From the NCBI GenBank assembly GCA_902826615.1, contig CADEFN010000010.1, positions 1 through 64,000 of the forward strand: a stretch of DNA of 64,000 nt. The letters are read 5' to 3'. Position numbers and translations under genes: made by a program. A model generated the notes under the pieces. The model was given only the letters and a program-made list of their open reading frames with translations, was not told where the DNA came from and made no database searches. The DNA is from an uncultured Gemmatimonadota bacterium (GTDB lineage Bacteria; Gemmatimonadota; Gemmatimonadetes; Gemmatimonadales; Gemmatimonadaceae). Below, in pieces: positions 32,794 through 43,200 of this stretch (position 1 is its first letter; each line of letters starts with the position of its first letter).

Positions 32794-34968
32794 TCAGTTC
32801 AGGGATTCACGTCGCAGCAGCTGGGCGTTGGCAGCCACAATCAGGGTGCTCGCCGACATGAGCACTGCTCCGATGGCGGGGGACAACACCACCCCCCAGG
32901 GGGCTAGCACGCCGGCTGCCAGCGGAAGCGCCACAACGTTATAGCCGACGGCCCACCACAGATTCTGCACCATCTTGCGATACGTGGCCCTGGAGAGCTG
33001 GATGATCCGCGCGACGTCCCTGGGATCATTGCGCACCAGCACCACATCCCCGGCTTCCACCGCCACACTGGTACCGGCACCAATGGCAATGCTGACATCG
33101 GCATTCAGCATGGCGGGCGCGTCATTGACCCCATCGCCGACCATCGCCACGTGTTGCCCGCGACGCTTGAGCTGCTGGATCCTTTCCGCCTTTTGCTCCG
33201 GGAGCACTTCGGCAAAGACCGTCTCGATCCCAAGGGAGCGGGCAACACCCTGCGCGACTGACCGCGCGTCACCGGTGAGCATGACCACCGTTATTCTCAT
33301 CCCCTGTAGCGTTCGCACGGCGGCGGTTGCCTCGGGCCGTACCTGATCGGCCAGCGCCAGGACGGCACAGACCTCCGGTGGCGATGCGCGGCCACCCCTG
33401 GCCGTTTCCTGCATTACCATCACCGCCGTCTGTCCGCGCATGACAGCCGCGTCGCGCGCCACCATAAGGGCAGGCGGCAGGGTGACGCCGAGGGACTCGA
33501 CGAGAGCGGGTCCTCCCACGTAGATCGTCTTGCCGTCCACGACCGCGCGCACCCCTCGTCCTGGAAGGGCCTGGAAATCCGTGGCGACTCCCGGGTCCAG
33601 TCCGCGTTCGCGTGCACTGCGCACCACCCCATGAGCGATGGGATGCTCGGAATCTCCCTCGACTGTCGCCGCCACGCGCAACACGTCGGCCGCAATCCAG
33701 CCAGGCGCCACCGTCACATCGACTACACCAAACAACCCACGGGTGAGTGTGCCCGTCTTGTCGAATACGACCGTATCGATACGTCGAGCTTCCTCCAGAC
33801 CACGACGGTCGCGCACCAGCAGGCCATGACGCGCGCCTAACGATGTGGAGATGGCAACGACGAGCGGAATGGCGAGGCCGAGGGCATGCGGACATGCCAC
33901 CACGAGCGTGGTGACGAGTCGCTCCACGGCGTAGGCCGGCGTGGCACCCACAAGCAGCCACACCGCCAGCGTAAGGCCCCCCACTCCAAGCGCGACCCAC
34001 GTGAGCCAGCCGGCAGCACGATCGGCCAGTGCCTGCGCTTCCGAACGTGACCGCTGCGCTTCATCGACCAAACGCATGATGCCGGCCAGCGCAGTTCGGT
34101 CCCCGGTCGCCCTCACCTCCACGCGCAGTGCGCCGGAACCATTGATTGTCCCGGCGACCACCATCGCCCCCGTCGTGCGCGCCACCGGGAGTGACTCACC
34201 GGTCATGGCCGCCTCGTTGACGGCACTCGCGCCGCTGAGCACTACCCCATCTGCAGGCAGCTGTTCGCCCGGCCGCACCAGCACCACGTCTCTATCGTTC
34301 AGCGCGGTCACGAGTACGTCCTCGGTCAGCTCGGCGCCTGACGGACCGGCGAGCACACGCGTGGCCTTGTCGGGCAGCAGTTTTGCGAGTTCCCCCAACG
34401 CCCCGTGGGCCTGCGCGATCGATCGCATCTCCAGCCAGTGGCCGAGCAGCATCACCGTCACGAGCGTCGCCAGTTCTTCCCACAGCGGCATGCCCGGGTA
34501 GCCCAGGGTCACGGCAGCACTGAAGGTAAAGGCCACCCCGATAGCCAGCGCGATCAGGGTCATCATGCCGGGCACCCCGTCCGTCACCTCACGCCACGCC
34601 CCCTTCAGAAAGGGCATGCCACCATAGACAAACACCATCGTGCTGCACGCGGCGGCAATCCAGTGACTGCCCCAAAACACCGGCGCGTGATAGCCGAGGG
34701 CTTGCGGCAGCATGTGCCCCCACACCAGCGTGGGGAGGGTGAGGAGTACACACCACCAGAACCGGTCGCGGAACATGCCAACACTGTGCCCGGCATGTGG
34801 TTCGCGAGTACCAGGCACGTGTGCGTGCGCCACCGCCGTCGCAGCGTGGGGAGCCTCCACGTGATGATGCATGTGACCGGCCCCGTCGCTTGACGGGGCA
34901 GTCGCCAAGTCAGTCCGCACTTTCCCTGTACCGTGCACGCGACCCTCTGGCGCCAAGGTTGGCTTCAT
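32794..34968 (-). CDS. copB: Heavy-metal P1B-type ATPase, CPH (CopB-like) class
   Basis: About 724 residues. There is no HMA domain at the N-terminus; instead a His-rich stretch (M-H-H-H-V-E-A-P-H, A-H-A-H, H-A-G-H) of the type that binds Cu2+ or Ag+. Eight helices are expected. The ion motif in TM6 is C-P-H, typical of the P1B-3 class, followed by the phosphorylation site D-K-T-G-T-L-T, M-T-G-E-S-L-P, H-P-I-A-H and G-D-G-V-N-D-A-P. It should pump copper or silver out of the cytoplasm. The ATG at 34968 has GGAG about 12 nt upstream and is preferred to TTG at 34992, which abuts the preceding stop. Confidence 0.93.
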   Translation of the reverse strand: MKPTLAPEGRVHGTGKVRTDLATAPSSDGAGHMHHHVEAPHAATAVAHAHVPGTREPHAGHSVGMFRDRFWWCVLLTLPTLVWGHMLPQALGYHAPVFWGSHWIAAACSTMVFVYGGMPFLKGAWREVTDGVPGMMTLIALAIGVAFTFSAAVTLGYPGMPLWEELATLVTVMLLGHWLEMRSIAQAHGALGELAKLLPDKATRVLAGPSGAELTEDVLVTALNDRDVVLVRPGEQLPADGVVLSGASAVNEAAMTGESLPVARTTGAMVVAGTINGSGALRVEVRATGDRTALAGIMRLVDEAQRSRSEAQALADRAAGWLTWVALGVGGLTLAVWLLVGATPAYAVERLVTTLVVACPHALGLAIPLVVAISTSLGARHGLLVRDRRGLEEARRIDTVVFDKTGTLTRGLFGVVDVTVAPGWIAADVLRVAATVEGDSEHPIAHGVVRSARERGLDPGVATDFQALPGRGVRAVVDGKTIYVGGPALVESLGVTLPPALMVARDAAVMRGQTAVMVMQETARGGRASPPEVCAVLALADQVRPEATAAVRTLQGMRITVVMLTGDARSVAQGVARSLGIETVFAEVLPEQKAERIQQLKRRGQHVAMVGDGVNDAPAMLNADVSIAIGAGTSVAVEAGDVVLVRNDPRDVARIIQLSRATYRKMVQNLWWAVGYNVVALPLAAGVLAPWGVVLSPAIGAVLMSASTLIVAANAQLLRRESLN

Positions 34969-34992
34969 CCCGTTGCTGCTCCAGGGCCGCAA

Positions 34993-35382
34993 CTAGCGCA
35001 GGTAGCGATACAAACCGACCAGTCCGATGGCTCCGCCACCGATCGCGATCACGGTGCCGGCGTCGTCACCAATGACGAGCCCAAGGATGAGGGCCGTTAC
35101 TCCAACTCCCATGAGGGCCAGGTTCGATCCTGCCCTGACTTGATCCCGCGGCTGCGGCACGAGTGGCGCCCCGATCCGTTCATGAGTGAGGATCCCGGCC
35201 TGCACGACGCGCGGACCGACGCCGGCATCGGCAACAACACGGAGTTCGGCCTTGCCAGCGCTATCGGTCAGAACCTGGTCAGCCCCACGAAGCGATTGCC
35301 CGTGGCCAGACGACGGAACCGTCACGGCACCAACAATCAACAGCGAGCCGAGCAGGAAGGAGCGACGAATGTTCGAGAACAT
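34993..35382 (-). CDS. Small exported protein with two C-terminal hydrophobic segments
   Basis: A 129-residue protein of unknown function. It has a signal peptide (F-L-L-G-S-L-L-I-V-G-A-V-T-V) cleaved near G-H-G-Q. The middle is polar and the last 40 residues are Gly-rich and hydrophobic (L-A-L-M-G-V-G-V-T-A-L-I-L-G-L-V-I-G then T-V-I-A-I-G-G-G-A-I-G-L), which may form a hairpin in the membrane. It sits between the OmpA-like lipoprotein and the copper ATPase, 24 nt before the latter, so it probably belongs to the same mRNA. Confidence 0.65.
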   Translation of the reverse strand: MFSNIRRSFLLGSLLIVGAVTVPSSGHGQSLRGADQVLTDSAGKAELRVVADAGVGPRVVQAGILTHERIGAPLVPQPRDQVRAGSNLALMGVGVTALILGLVIGDDAGTVIAIGGGAIGLVGLYRYLR

Positions 35383-35465
35383 GGTGGTGTACCTCACGGC
35401 GCCACGAGAGGGCCGCAGTTTGTGAGTGAACGAACTTGCGAGACGGCTGCCGATGTGGCGCTGCA

Positions 35466-36143
35466 TCATGGCGAGGCGGTGCGGGCTTTTTCGTTCGCAA
35501 AAATGGCCACCTCGATGCGTCGGTTGGCCTGCCGCCCGGCTTCGGTGTCGTTCGACTGGAGGGGCTCCAGCTCGCCACGGCCGGCCGTGCGCATGCGGAA
35601 CATCGGCACCCCTTGCAACACCAGGTAAAACGACGCCGAATTGGCCCGGCGTGTAGACAGATCCTGGTTGTAGACGCTGGTGCCCAGGGCGTCGGTGTTG
35701 CCGACGATGAGCAATTCCGTGTTGGGATACTTCTTGAGACTCAGGGCCAGTTCCTGGAGATTGCGGCCAGCGTCGCTGCGCACCTCGTCGGAATCGAAGT
35801 CGTACAAGAGGCCAGAGGCAAACGTCACGGCAATCCCTTCACCCAGGCGAGCCACGGTTGCCCCGGGGATGTCGAGGCGCATTTCCTTGGCCTGCTGGTC
35901 CATCTGGTGGCCGATGACGGCTCCCGCGGCACCACCAACGACGGCGCCGATTATGGCGCCTCGCGCCGTAGAGCCGGTGTTGTTGCCGATGATGGCTCCC
36001 ACCCCGGCTCCGGCGGCAGCGCCGATGGCCGCGCCCTGCTCCTTCTTTCCGAAGCTGGCGCAGGAGGCCAATAACATCGTGCCAGACAGCAGCACTCCAT
36101 GGACCAGGCGGAGGATAGGTTCAGGCCGTTCGGAGGTGCGCAT
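35466..36143 (-). CDS. OmpA-family lipoprotein with glycine-zipper segment
   Basis: A 225-residue protein. The lipobox L-L-A-S-C (Cys28) anchors it to a membrane. Residues about 38-80 form a glycine zipper (A-A-I-G-A-A-A-G-A-G-V-G-A-I-I-G-N-N-T-G). The C-terminal OmpA domain begins near residue 105 and has the peptidoglycan-binding signature: N-T-D-A-L-G-T-S, Y-N-Q-D-L-S-T-R-R-A and R-Q-A-N-R-R-I-E-V-A-I. The layout is that of YiaD-type lipoproteins, which tie the outer membrane to the cell wall. It is the first gene of the minus-strand series that continues with the small exported protein, the copper ATPase, tspO and nhaA. Confidence 0.93.
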   Translation of the reverse strand: MRTSERPEPILRLVHGVLLSGTMLLASCASFGKKEQGAAIGAAAGAGVGAIIGNNTGSTARGAIIGAVVGGAAGAVIGHQMDQQAKEMRLDIPGATVARLGEGIAVTFASGLLYDFDSDEVRSDAGRNLQELALSLKKYPNTELLIVGNTDALGTSVYNQDLSTRRANSASFYLVLQGVPMFRMRTAGRGELEPLQSNDTEAGRQANRRIEVAIFANEKARTASP

Positions 36144-36403
36144 GGCTGCCTCGCAGCGAAGTGTGGGTGAGGGAGAGCCCGGCGGGCGGTGCCCCAGTCC
36201 GTGCCGCGCATTGGCCGCGATCCCACGTCTGGCATCCTCACACCGGAGTGTAGACGCCCGGGTCCCACCGAGCTATTCGGGCTTAGGGAGACGTCGGAAT
36301 CATCCCAGCGAGCAATGCCGAAGCGGGGCGCTCTCTGGTACTGTCGGAAATGCGCCAGAGTTGGGCGCCTGTTCTACCTGTTTCCTGACCCGGAGTCTGC
36401 CCT

Positions 36404-36994
36404 ATGCCCGCCCCCGTCGCTCTGGCCCCACGCCGTCCTCGCACCCCCGCCACGACGGCTTTAGCTGGCACACATCCCGCCCGCGAGCACCCGGGCATCG
36501 CCCGTCGCTCCATCGCCCTGTCTTCGGCCACCCGCGCACTGTCGGTCGAGCGCCTGAACCAGATCATGGCCGATACCATGACGCTCCGCGACTTGTACAA
36601 GAAGCACCACTGGCAGGTCAACGGACCCAACTTCTATCCGCTGCATCTGCTCTACGACAAACACTACACGGAACAGGCAGCGCTGGTGGATGTGATCGGC
36701 GAACGGGTGCAGATGCTGGGAGGCACCACCATCGCCATGGCGCCGGATGTGGCAGCGATCACTGTCGTGCCGCGCCCCCCGCGGGAACGTGAAGATTCCG
36801 TGTCGCAGTTGCGGCGTCTGCTCGACGCTCACGAGAAAGTGATCGACGAAATTCGTCAGGCCGCTCGGACTACCGGGGAAGCGGGAGACGCTGGTTCCAA
36901 CGACCTGCTCTCCGGCGCCGTGCTGCAGACCAACGAGATGCAGTCATGGTTCATCTCGCAGCATCTCCCCGAGGGGCCGACCGCGCATGATTGA
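36404..36994 (+). CDS. dps: Dps-family ferritin-like protein
   Basis: A 196-residue protein. A basic, Pro/Ala/Arg-rich N-terminal tail of about 45 residues precedes the four-helix ferritin core; such tails help Dps bind DNA. The inter-subunit iron site is present: H-H-W-Q-V, L-H-L-L-Y-D, then D and E in L-V-D-V-I-G-E-R. Dps forms a 12-mer that oxidises Fe2+ with H2O2 and protects DNA in stress and stationary phase. It overlaps the next gene by 8 nt, so the two are translationally coupled. Confidence 0.95.
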   Translation: MPAPVALAPRRPRTPATTALAGTHPAREHPGIARRSIALSSATRALSVERLNQIMADTMTLRDLYKKHHWQVNGPNFYPLHLLYDKHYTEQAALVDVIGERVQMLGGTTIAMAPDVAAITVVPRPPREREDSVSQLRRLLDAHEKVIDEIRQAARTTGEAGDAGSNDLLSGAVLQTNEMQSWFISQHLPEGPTAHD

Positions 36995-37232
36995 CCGGCC
37001 CTTGCACGGCCCATGGGACCGGGTGCAGCTCATGCTGCATACCGTTTGGCCGTTGCTGACCACGCAGGACATTGCCGCGATCAACGGGCAGCGCGAGGCC
37101 CTGATGCAGCGCCTGCGGGAACGGTACGGCTGGACCTACAACAAGATCGAGCGCGAAGTCACTGAGTTCGAGCACCGGGAGGCTCGGGCCGCCAACGCGT
37201 CGCGTCCGTCGCTCGGCATCGCACGCGACTAG
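36987..37232 (+). CDS. CsbD-like small stress protein
   Basis: An 81-residue protein with the CsbD-type pattern W-D-R-V-Q-L-M-L-H-T-V-W-P-L-L-T-T-Q-D-I-A-A-I, L-M-Q-R-L-R-E-R-Y-G-W and E-R-E-V-T-E-F. The first conserved tryptophan region is shifted compared with the copy at 28607-28837, so this is a diverged member. The 8-nt overlap with dps and the 37 nt before the P-type ATPase suggest one stress-induced operon. Confidence 0.8.
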   Translation: MIDRPLHGPWDRVQLMLHTVWPLLTTQDIAAINGQREALMQRLRERYGWTYNKIEREVTEFEHREARAANASRPSLGIARD

Positions 37233-37269
37233 CCCCTTGGGCGTTGGAGCACCAGAGCACGTCCTGTAG

Positions 37270-40050
37270 ATGTCAGCCGTCCCATCTCACGCGGCACGAG
37301 ACGTGGCGTCACCAGCGGTAGTGTGGTTCACCCTGCCGCTCGCCGAGGCGTTCGAGCGACTGAAGAGTGATGCCGCGACCGGCCTGACTCAGGCGGAGGC
37401 GGCGCGCCGGCTCGTCGAGTACGGCCCTAATACCCTCGAGCAGGCACCCCAGCGCTCGCGCGTCGATATACTCGTCGCCCAGTTCCGCAGTCTGATTGTG
37501 GTCCTCCTGGTCGCGGCCACGGTGATCGCCTTCGTCATGGGCGACCGTATCGAAGCGGTAGCGATCCTGGTGGTCATCGTCCTCAACGCGAGCATCGGCT
37601 TCTTCACCGAATTGCGGGCAGAACAGGCGCTGCTGGCCCTGCAGCAACAAACGGTGCGCCTGGCCCATGTGATCCGGGACGGCGCGGAGCGGGAGATCCC
37701 GTCGGCGCACCTGGTACCGGGGGATCTCGTGGTGCTGACTGCCGGCGCGCGCGTGCCAGCCGATGGCCGTATCGCCGAAAGCGCTCGCCTCCAAATGGAA
37801 GAGTCTGCCCTGACCGGCGAGTCGCAACCGGTGACCAAGACCGACGAAGTGCTCGAGGACGCAAATGCGCAGCTTGGCGACCGTCTCAATCTGGCCTTTC
37901 TCGGAACCACCATCACCGCGGGACGCGGGCTGATGCTGGTGACGGCCACCGGCGCCCTGACCGAGGTTGGCAAGATCGGACTCCTGATCGACGAAGCGAT
38001 CACCCGAGTCACTCCGCTCGAGCAGAAGCTGGCGCGCCTCGGTCGGCTGCTCATTGTCATCGTGCTGGTGTTGTGCGCCATCATCGTCCTGACGGGTTGG
38101 CTGCGCGGCGCAGACAACTTCTGGCACATGCTGGAGGTCGGCCTGTCACTGGCCATTGCCGCAGTGCCTGAAGGCTTGCCCGCAGTCACCACCATGACGC
38201 TGGCGCTCGGAATGCAGCGGATGGCGAAGATGCGGGCCCTTGTACGCCGTCTCCCAGCCGTGGAGACGCTTGGGTCAGTGACGGTGATCTGCACTGACAA
38301 GACAGGCACACTCACGAAGAACGAGATGACCGTGCGCGTCTACTCGCTAGGCACGCGTCGCGTCGAGGTGGCGGGCACCGGGTATACGCCGGTTGGCGCC
38401 TTCACGATGAATGACGCGCCCCTCGACCCCGGCACAGACGAACATCTCACGCTGGCCCTGCGCATCGGGATGGCGTGCAACGATGCCAAGGTTGACCACA
38501 GCAACGGTCACGACACCGTACTCGGCGACCCTACCGAGGCGGCGCTGATCGTCGCGGCAGAGAAGGCCGGAATGACGGTGGATTCACTCGACCACGACTA
38601 TCCACGACTCAGCGAGGTGCCGTTCGACAGCGACAGCAAGCGCATGGTCACCGTGCATCGCACACCACAGGGTCGGACCGTGGCCTTTGTGAAGGGTGCG
38701 CCCGGACCGCTGATCGCATCGAGCACCACGCAGGTGGGCGTGGGTGGCGTGGTGCCGCTCACGCCACAAGACCGGCTGCGTTGCGACGAGACCAATGAGC
38801 ATCTGGCCCGCGAGGCGCTGCGCGTACTTGGACTGGCCTACCGCGAGCTGCCGGACGGCTACCACGAGAAGGATCTCACCCAGGAGCTGACCTTCGTTGG
38901 GTTGGTGGGGATGAGCGACCCCCTTCGCGCTGAGGCCACGTCCGCGATTGCCACCTGCCGAGAGGCGGGCATTCGAGCCGTGATGATCACGGGTGACCAG
39001 TTGCTGACCGCCACCGAAATTGCGCGGCAGCTGGGCATCGACCGTGGACTGGATGGCAGCGCGCTTCGCACCGTGCACGGTCGCGAGCTCGACAACCTCG
39101 ATGCGTCCGGTTGGCAGCACATCGTGGCCAGCGCCGCGGTGTTCGCCCGCGTGTCCCCTGAACACAAGTTGCGCATCGTTGACGCCTTGCAGCAGCAGGG
39201 AGAGGTGGTCGCCATGACGGGTGACGGTGTGAACGATGCCCCGGCGATGAAGCAGGCGGACATCGGCATCGCCATGGGGATCAAGGGCACGGCAGTGGCC
39301 AGGGAAAACGCGGACATGGTCATCACCGACGACAACTTCGCCAGTATTGTGAGCGCCGTGGAACAGGGACGGATCATCTATGGCAACATTCTCCGGTTCC
39401 TCCAGTATCTGCTCTCCTGCAACCTGTCGGAGATCCTGACGGTTTTTGTGGCACTGATGATCGGATGGCCGCTCCCGCTTGCGGCGCTCCAGATTCTCTG
39501 GCTCAACCTCATCACCGACATCTTTCCCGCGTTTGCCCTTGCGCTCGAGCCGTCGGCGCCTGGCATGATGAAACGTCCGCCGCGCGACCCCGAAGAACCG
39601 TTGCTGACCCCGCGCTTTCTCGGTCTCATCGCCTGGCAGGGCGTGCTGCTCGCCACCGTCACCCTGATCGCGTTTGGTGCGGGCATGCGACGACACGGGT
39701 CCGCGGGCGAGGGCCTCAACCAGGCCGTCACCATGGCCTTCATGACGATGGCGCTGGCTCAGGTCTTTCACAGCTTCAGCGTGCGATCACAGCGGACGTC
39801 GATCTTCAGCCGTCAGCTCTTCACCAACTCCTGGCTGTGGGCTGCGGTGGCGCTCTGTCTGGTGTTGCAGGCCGCGGCGGTCTACGTGCCGCTGCTCCAG
39901 CGGGTGCTCCACACCGTTCCGCCATCGGCCTCTGACTGGCTCGTGATCGTGCTGTGCTCGCTGGCGCCGGTGGTGGTCGTCGAACTCGTGAAGCTCGTGC
40001 AGCGAGTGGCCACCCCCAAAGCGAGTCCAACCATACCGGAAACGCGCTGA
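37270..40050 (+). CDS. Cation-translocating P2-type ATPase (PacL-like)
   Basis: A 926-residue pump. The N-terminal cation ATPase domain (G-L-T-Q-A-E-A-A-R-R-L-V-E-Y-G-P-N) is followed by the actuator motif L-T-G-E-S, TM4 P-E-G-L-P-A, the phosphorylation site D-K-T-G-T-L-T (Asp about 342) and T-G-D-G-V-N-D-A-P. Ten helices are expected, with N-L-S-E-I-L in TM5 and L-W-L-N-L-I-T-D-I-F-P-A in TM6. These match bacterial Ca2+ (or broader P2-type) ATPases, so Ca2+ export is likely, but the exact ion is not proven. It is the third gene behind dps and the CsbD-like gene. Confidence 0.93.
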   Translation: MSAVPSHAARDVASPAVVWFTLPLAEAFERLKSDAATGLTQAEAARRLVEYGPNTLEQAPQRSRVDILVAQFRSLIVVLLVAATVIAFVMGDRIEAVAILVVIVLNASIGFFTELRAEQALLALQQQTVRLAHVIRDGAEREIPSAHLVPGDLVVLTAGARVPADGRIAESARLQMEESALTGESQPVTKTDEVLEDANAQLGDRLNLAFLGTTITAGRGLMLVTATGALTEVGKIGLLIDEAITRVTPLEQKLARLGRLLIVIVLVLCAIIVLTGWLRGADNFWHMLEVGLSLAIAAVPEGLPAVTTMTLALGMQRMAKMRALVRRLPAVETLGSVTVICTDKTGTLTKNEMTVRVYSLGTRRVEVAGTGYTPVGAFTMNDAPLDPGTDEHLTLALRIGMACNDAKVDHSNGHDTVLGDPTEAALIVAAEKAGMTVDSLDHDYPRLSEVPFDSDSKRMVTVHRTPQGRTVAFVKGAPGPLIASSTTQVGVGGVVPLTPQDRLRCDETNEHLAREALRVLGLAYRELPDGYHEKDLTQELTFVGLVGMSDPLRAEATSAIATCREAGIRAVMITGDQLLTATEIARQLGIDRGLDGSALRTVHGRELDNLDASGWQHIVASAAVFARVSPEHKLRIVDALQQQGEVVAMTGDGVNDAPAMKQADIGIAMGIKGTAVARENADMVITDDNFASIVSAVEQGRIIYGNILRFLQYLLSCNLSEILTVFVALMIGWPLPLAALQILWLNLITDIFPAFALALEPSAPGMMKRPPRDPEEPLLTPRFLGLIAWQGVLLATVTLIAFGAGMRRHGSAGEGLNQAVTMAFMTMALAQVFHSFSVRSQRTSIFSRQLFTNSWLWAAVALCLVLQAAAVYVPLLQRVLHTVPPSASDWLVIVLCSLAPVVVVELVKLVQRVATPKASPTIPETR

Positions 40051-40297
40051 CGAGGCGCCGGCATCACTCTCACGGGCAATACCACCCGGTGCCGCGCATT
40101 GTTCGATTCCGTGGGCAGGAGACTGTTGTCCATTACCGCTCACAAACGGGCACACTCATCGTGGCCACAACCACCAATCGTATGCCCCGGATCCTGGCTT
40201 CCCGCGATCTGCACATGAACGCGCGTCCGGGAGCGCAGAGGTATCAAATGCCCCTGCCCCGTTCCCCCGGCTCCGGGACGGACTGAGGCCGAGCCGT

Positions 40298-43200
40298 ATG
40301 GCCGGGCTACTGCGCCGGGTGTTTCGGGTGCGCCCCGAACGACGGCGCGCCGACGCCCCCGAAGACCTTCTGGTCGGACCGATTGGCGGTGAACTGCTTG
40401 GGGCCGATCACCTCGCGGCGCGCGCACGCGTGCTGGCTCGAGCCCATCGGCTGGCGGTCACGCGCATTCCACTGCGGCCGGCGCGCCTGCTGGCCCGGTT
40501 GTCGCACACCCGCCGCATTCTGAGCGACGCCCGTGCTCGGCTCACCACGGCGGCAGGCGACGGCATAGACGCCGGACCTGCTGCGGAATGGTTGTTGGAC
40601 AACCACCACGTGGTGCAGGAACACCTGCAGGAAGTCCGGGCATCACTTCCCGGCGGCTTCTATCGTGAACTGCCCGAGCTCGCCAGCGGCCCACTCAAGG
40701 GCTATCCGCGCGTGTACGAAATCGCCATCGCGCTGATCTCGCACACCGAAGCGCGAGTGGATCTGGAGAACGTGGAGCTCTTTGTCGACGCGTTTCAGAG
40801 TGTCACCCCGCTGACACTCCGCGAACTGTGGGCGATGCCGGCCATGCTTCGCCTCGGCCTGATCGAAAGTGTGCGACGCATGACCTTGCGCACCGTCCAG
40901 CGTCTCGACGAGATCGAACTAGCATCGTGGTGGGCGGGGCGTCTGGTCTCCGCGGGCGCTGCCGACGGCCGCGAGCTCCGGGAAGTCATGCACGAGTTCG
41001 CCGAGTCCGAGCACGCGCTCACGCCACACTTCGTCTCGTGCCTGCTGCAGTCCCTTCGCCAGGCCGAAGGGGCGTCGCCATCACTCCGTTGGCTCGAACA
41101 CTGGCTGCGCGACGCCGGGGCCAGTCCCGAGCAGGCGGTCACGCAGTCGACACAGCGACTCGCGCTGACACAGATCATGATGGCCAACAGCATAACGAGT
41201 CTCCGCGACATCGGGCGGCGTGACTGGCGGCTGTTTGTCGAGCGGCAGAGTGCGATGGAAGCGGTCCTGCGGCGGGATCCGTCAGGGCACTACACCCAGA
41301 TGACCTTTGCGACGCGGGATCGGTATCGCCATGTGGTGGAACGCATTGCCAAGCGTTCCGGACACGGCGAACCCGATGTGGCGCAGTGGGCGATCGACCT
41401 CGCCCGCAAGGCCGAGTCCGGCACTCCAGCCACTGCCCAGTGCCAGCATGTGGGCTACTACCTGATCGACGACGGTGTCCGCGATCTGGAGCGTCTGGCC
41501 GGATACACCGCCCGGCCGCGAGAACGTGCCGAGCGATGGATGCGTTCCTACCCGAATCATGTCTTCATCGGGGGGTTGGCCACGTGTACGGTGCTTGCCA
41601 CCTTCGCCGTGCTGCTCCTGGGCACCGCTGGCATACGCCCCGGTCTGTTGCTCATACTGCTCTTCTCGTTTGGACCTGCTGTTGATATTGCGGCCCACAT
41701 GCTGACCCAGCTGGTCACCGCATGGTTTCCACCGCATGTGCTGCCACGCCTGGACTTTCACGAACAGGGGATCCCGGCTCCATATCAGACCGTGGTGGTG
41801 ATCCCGACGCTGTTCGGGAGCGTGGAGGATGTGCTGGAGGCACTGGACAATGTCGAAGTGCAATTCCTGGCGAATCGGGAGGCGCACCTGCACTTCGCCA
41901 TCCTGAGCGACTTTCTTGATGCGCAAGCAGAACAGATGCCTGGCGACAGCGGCATTGTGTCCACCGCCCTCAAGGGCGTGCATGCACTCAATCGGCGCCA
42001 CGCCGCCGACGGCCCCCCCGCCTTCTCCCTCTTCCACCGCGCGCGGCGCTGGAATGAACAACAGGGAACGTGGATGGGGTGGGAGCGCAAACGAGGCAAG
42101 CTGGCCCAGTTCAATCAACTCCTTCGCCATTCGGACGCCGCCGCCTTTGCGACGATGAGCAGCGACCCCGCCGCACTCCGGAGCGCGAAGTACGTGATTA
42201 CGCTGGATGCAGACACGGTGTTGCCACCCGACGCGGCGCCGGCGCTGGTGGGCGCGATGGCGCACCCGCTCAATCACGCGGTGTACGACACCACCCTCAA
42301 ACGCGTGGTCCGCGGCTTTGGTATCCTGCAACCGCGCGTGGGGGTATCCCTCCCCAGTGCGCACAAGTCACGCTTTGCCGCCATTGCGTCGGGACATCCG
42401 GGTGTCGATCCCTACGCCATGGCGGTGTCGGATGTGTATCAGGACCTCTTTGGGGAGGGCAGCTACACCGGAAAGGGCATCTACGACATCGACATCTTCG
42501 AGCAAGCCACTCACGGCCGCTTTCCAGACAACACCCTGCTCTCCCACGATCTCATCGAAGGCAACTACGCGCGAGCCGGGTTGGCCACCGATGTGATTGT
42601 GTACGACAACTATCCGTCGAGCTACGTCGCCTGGACGCGACGCAAGCATCGATGGCTGCGTGGTGACTGGCAACTTCTGCCGTGGCTGGGCCGCATGGTA
42701 CCGGGGCCTAATGGCCCTGAGCGCAACCAGCTGTCATGGGTCTCGCGCTGGAAGATTCTCGACAACATGCGGCGCAGTCTTGTGGAGGTCTCGCAACTGT
42801 TCTTGCTGGTGGCGGGATGGACGATCCTCCCCGGGTCACCGTTGCGCTGGACGCTGCTTGGCGTGGGCGCCGTGGTGGCGCCGTGGATCACGGCGTTCCT
42901 TGTGGCGCTCGTGCGGCCGCCACTCGACAAATCATGGCGCGCATACTACCGGGCCGTTGCACAGGATGCGGTGGTCAGTGCGCGACAGGCTGCGGTCGCG
43001 CTGACCTTCCTGCCCCATCAGGCCTGGATCTCGCTGGACGCGATTGTGCGCACGCTGCATCGGTTGTACCGCACGCGTCGCCAGTTGCTGGAGTGGCGTT
43101 CGGCCGCCCTCGTGGAGCGGAGCGTCAACCATCCCGTGCAGGAGAGCTGGCGCAGCATGCGCGGCACGGTGGCGTGTGTGCTGGGCGGCGCGGCGCTGCT

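Noticed and set aside
38584-39771. Minus-strand open frame opposite the P2-type ATPase
   Set aside because: An antisense shadow; the ATPase has intact catalytic motifs across the same stretch.
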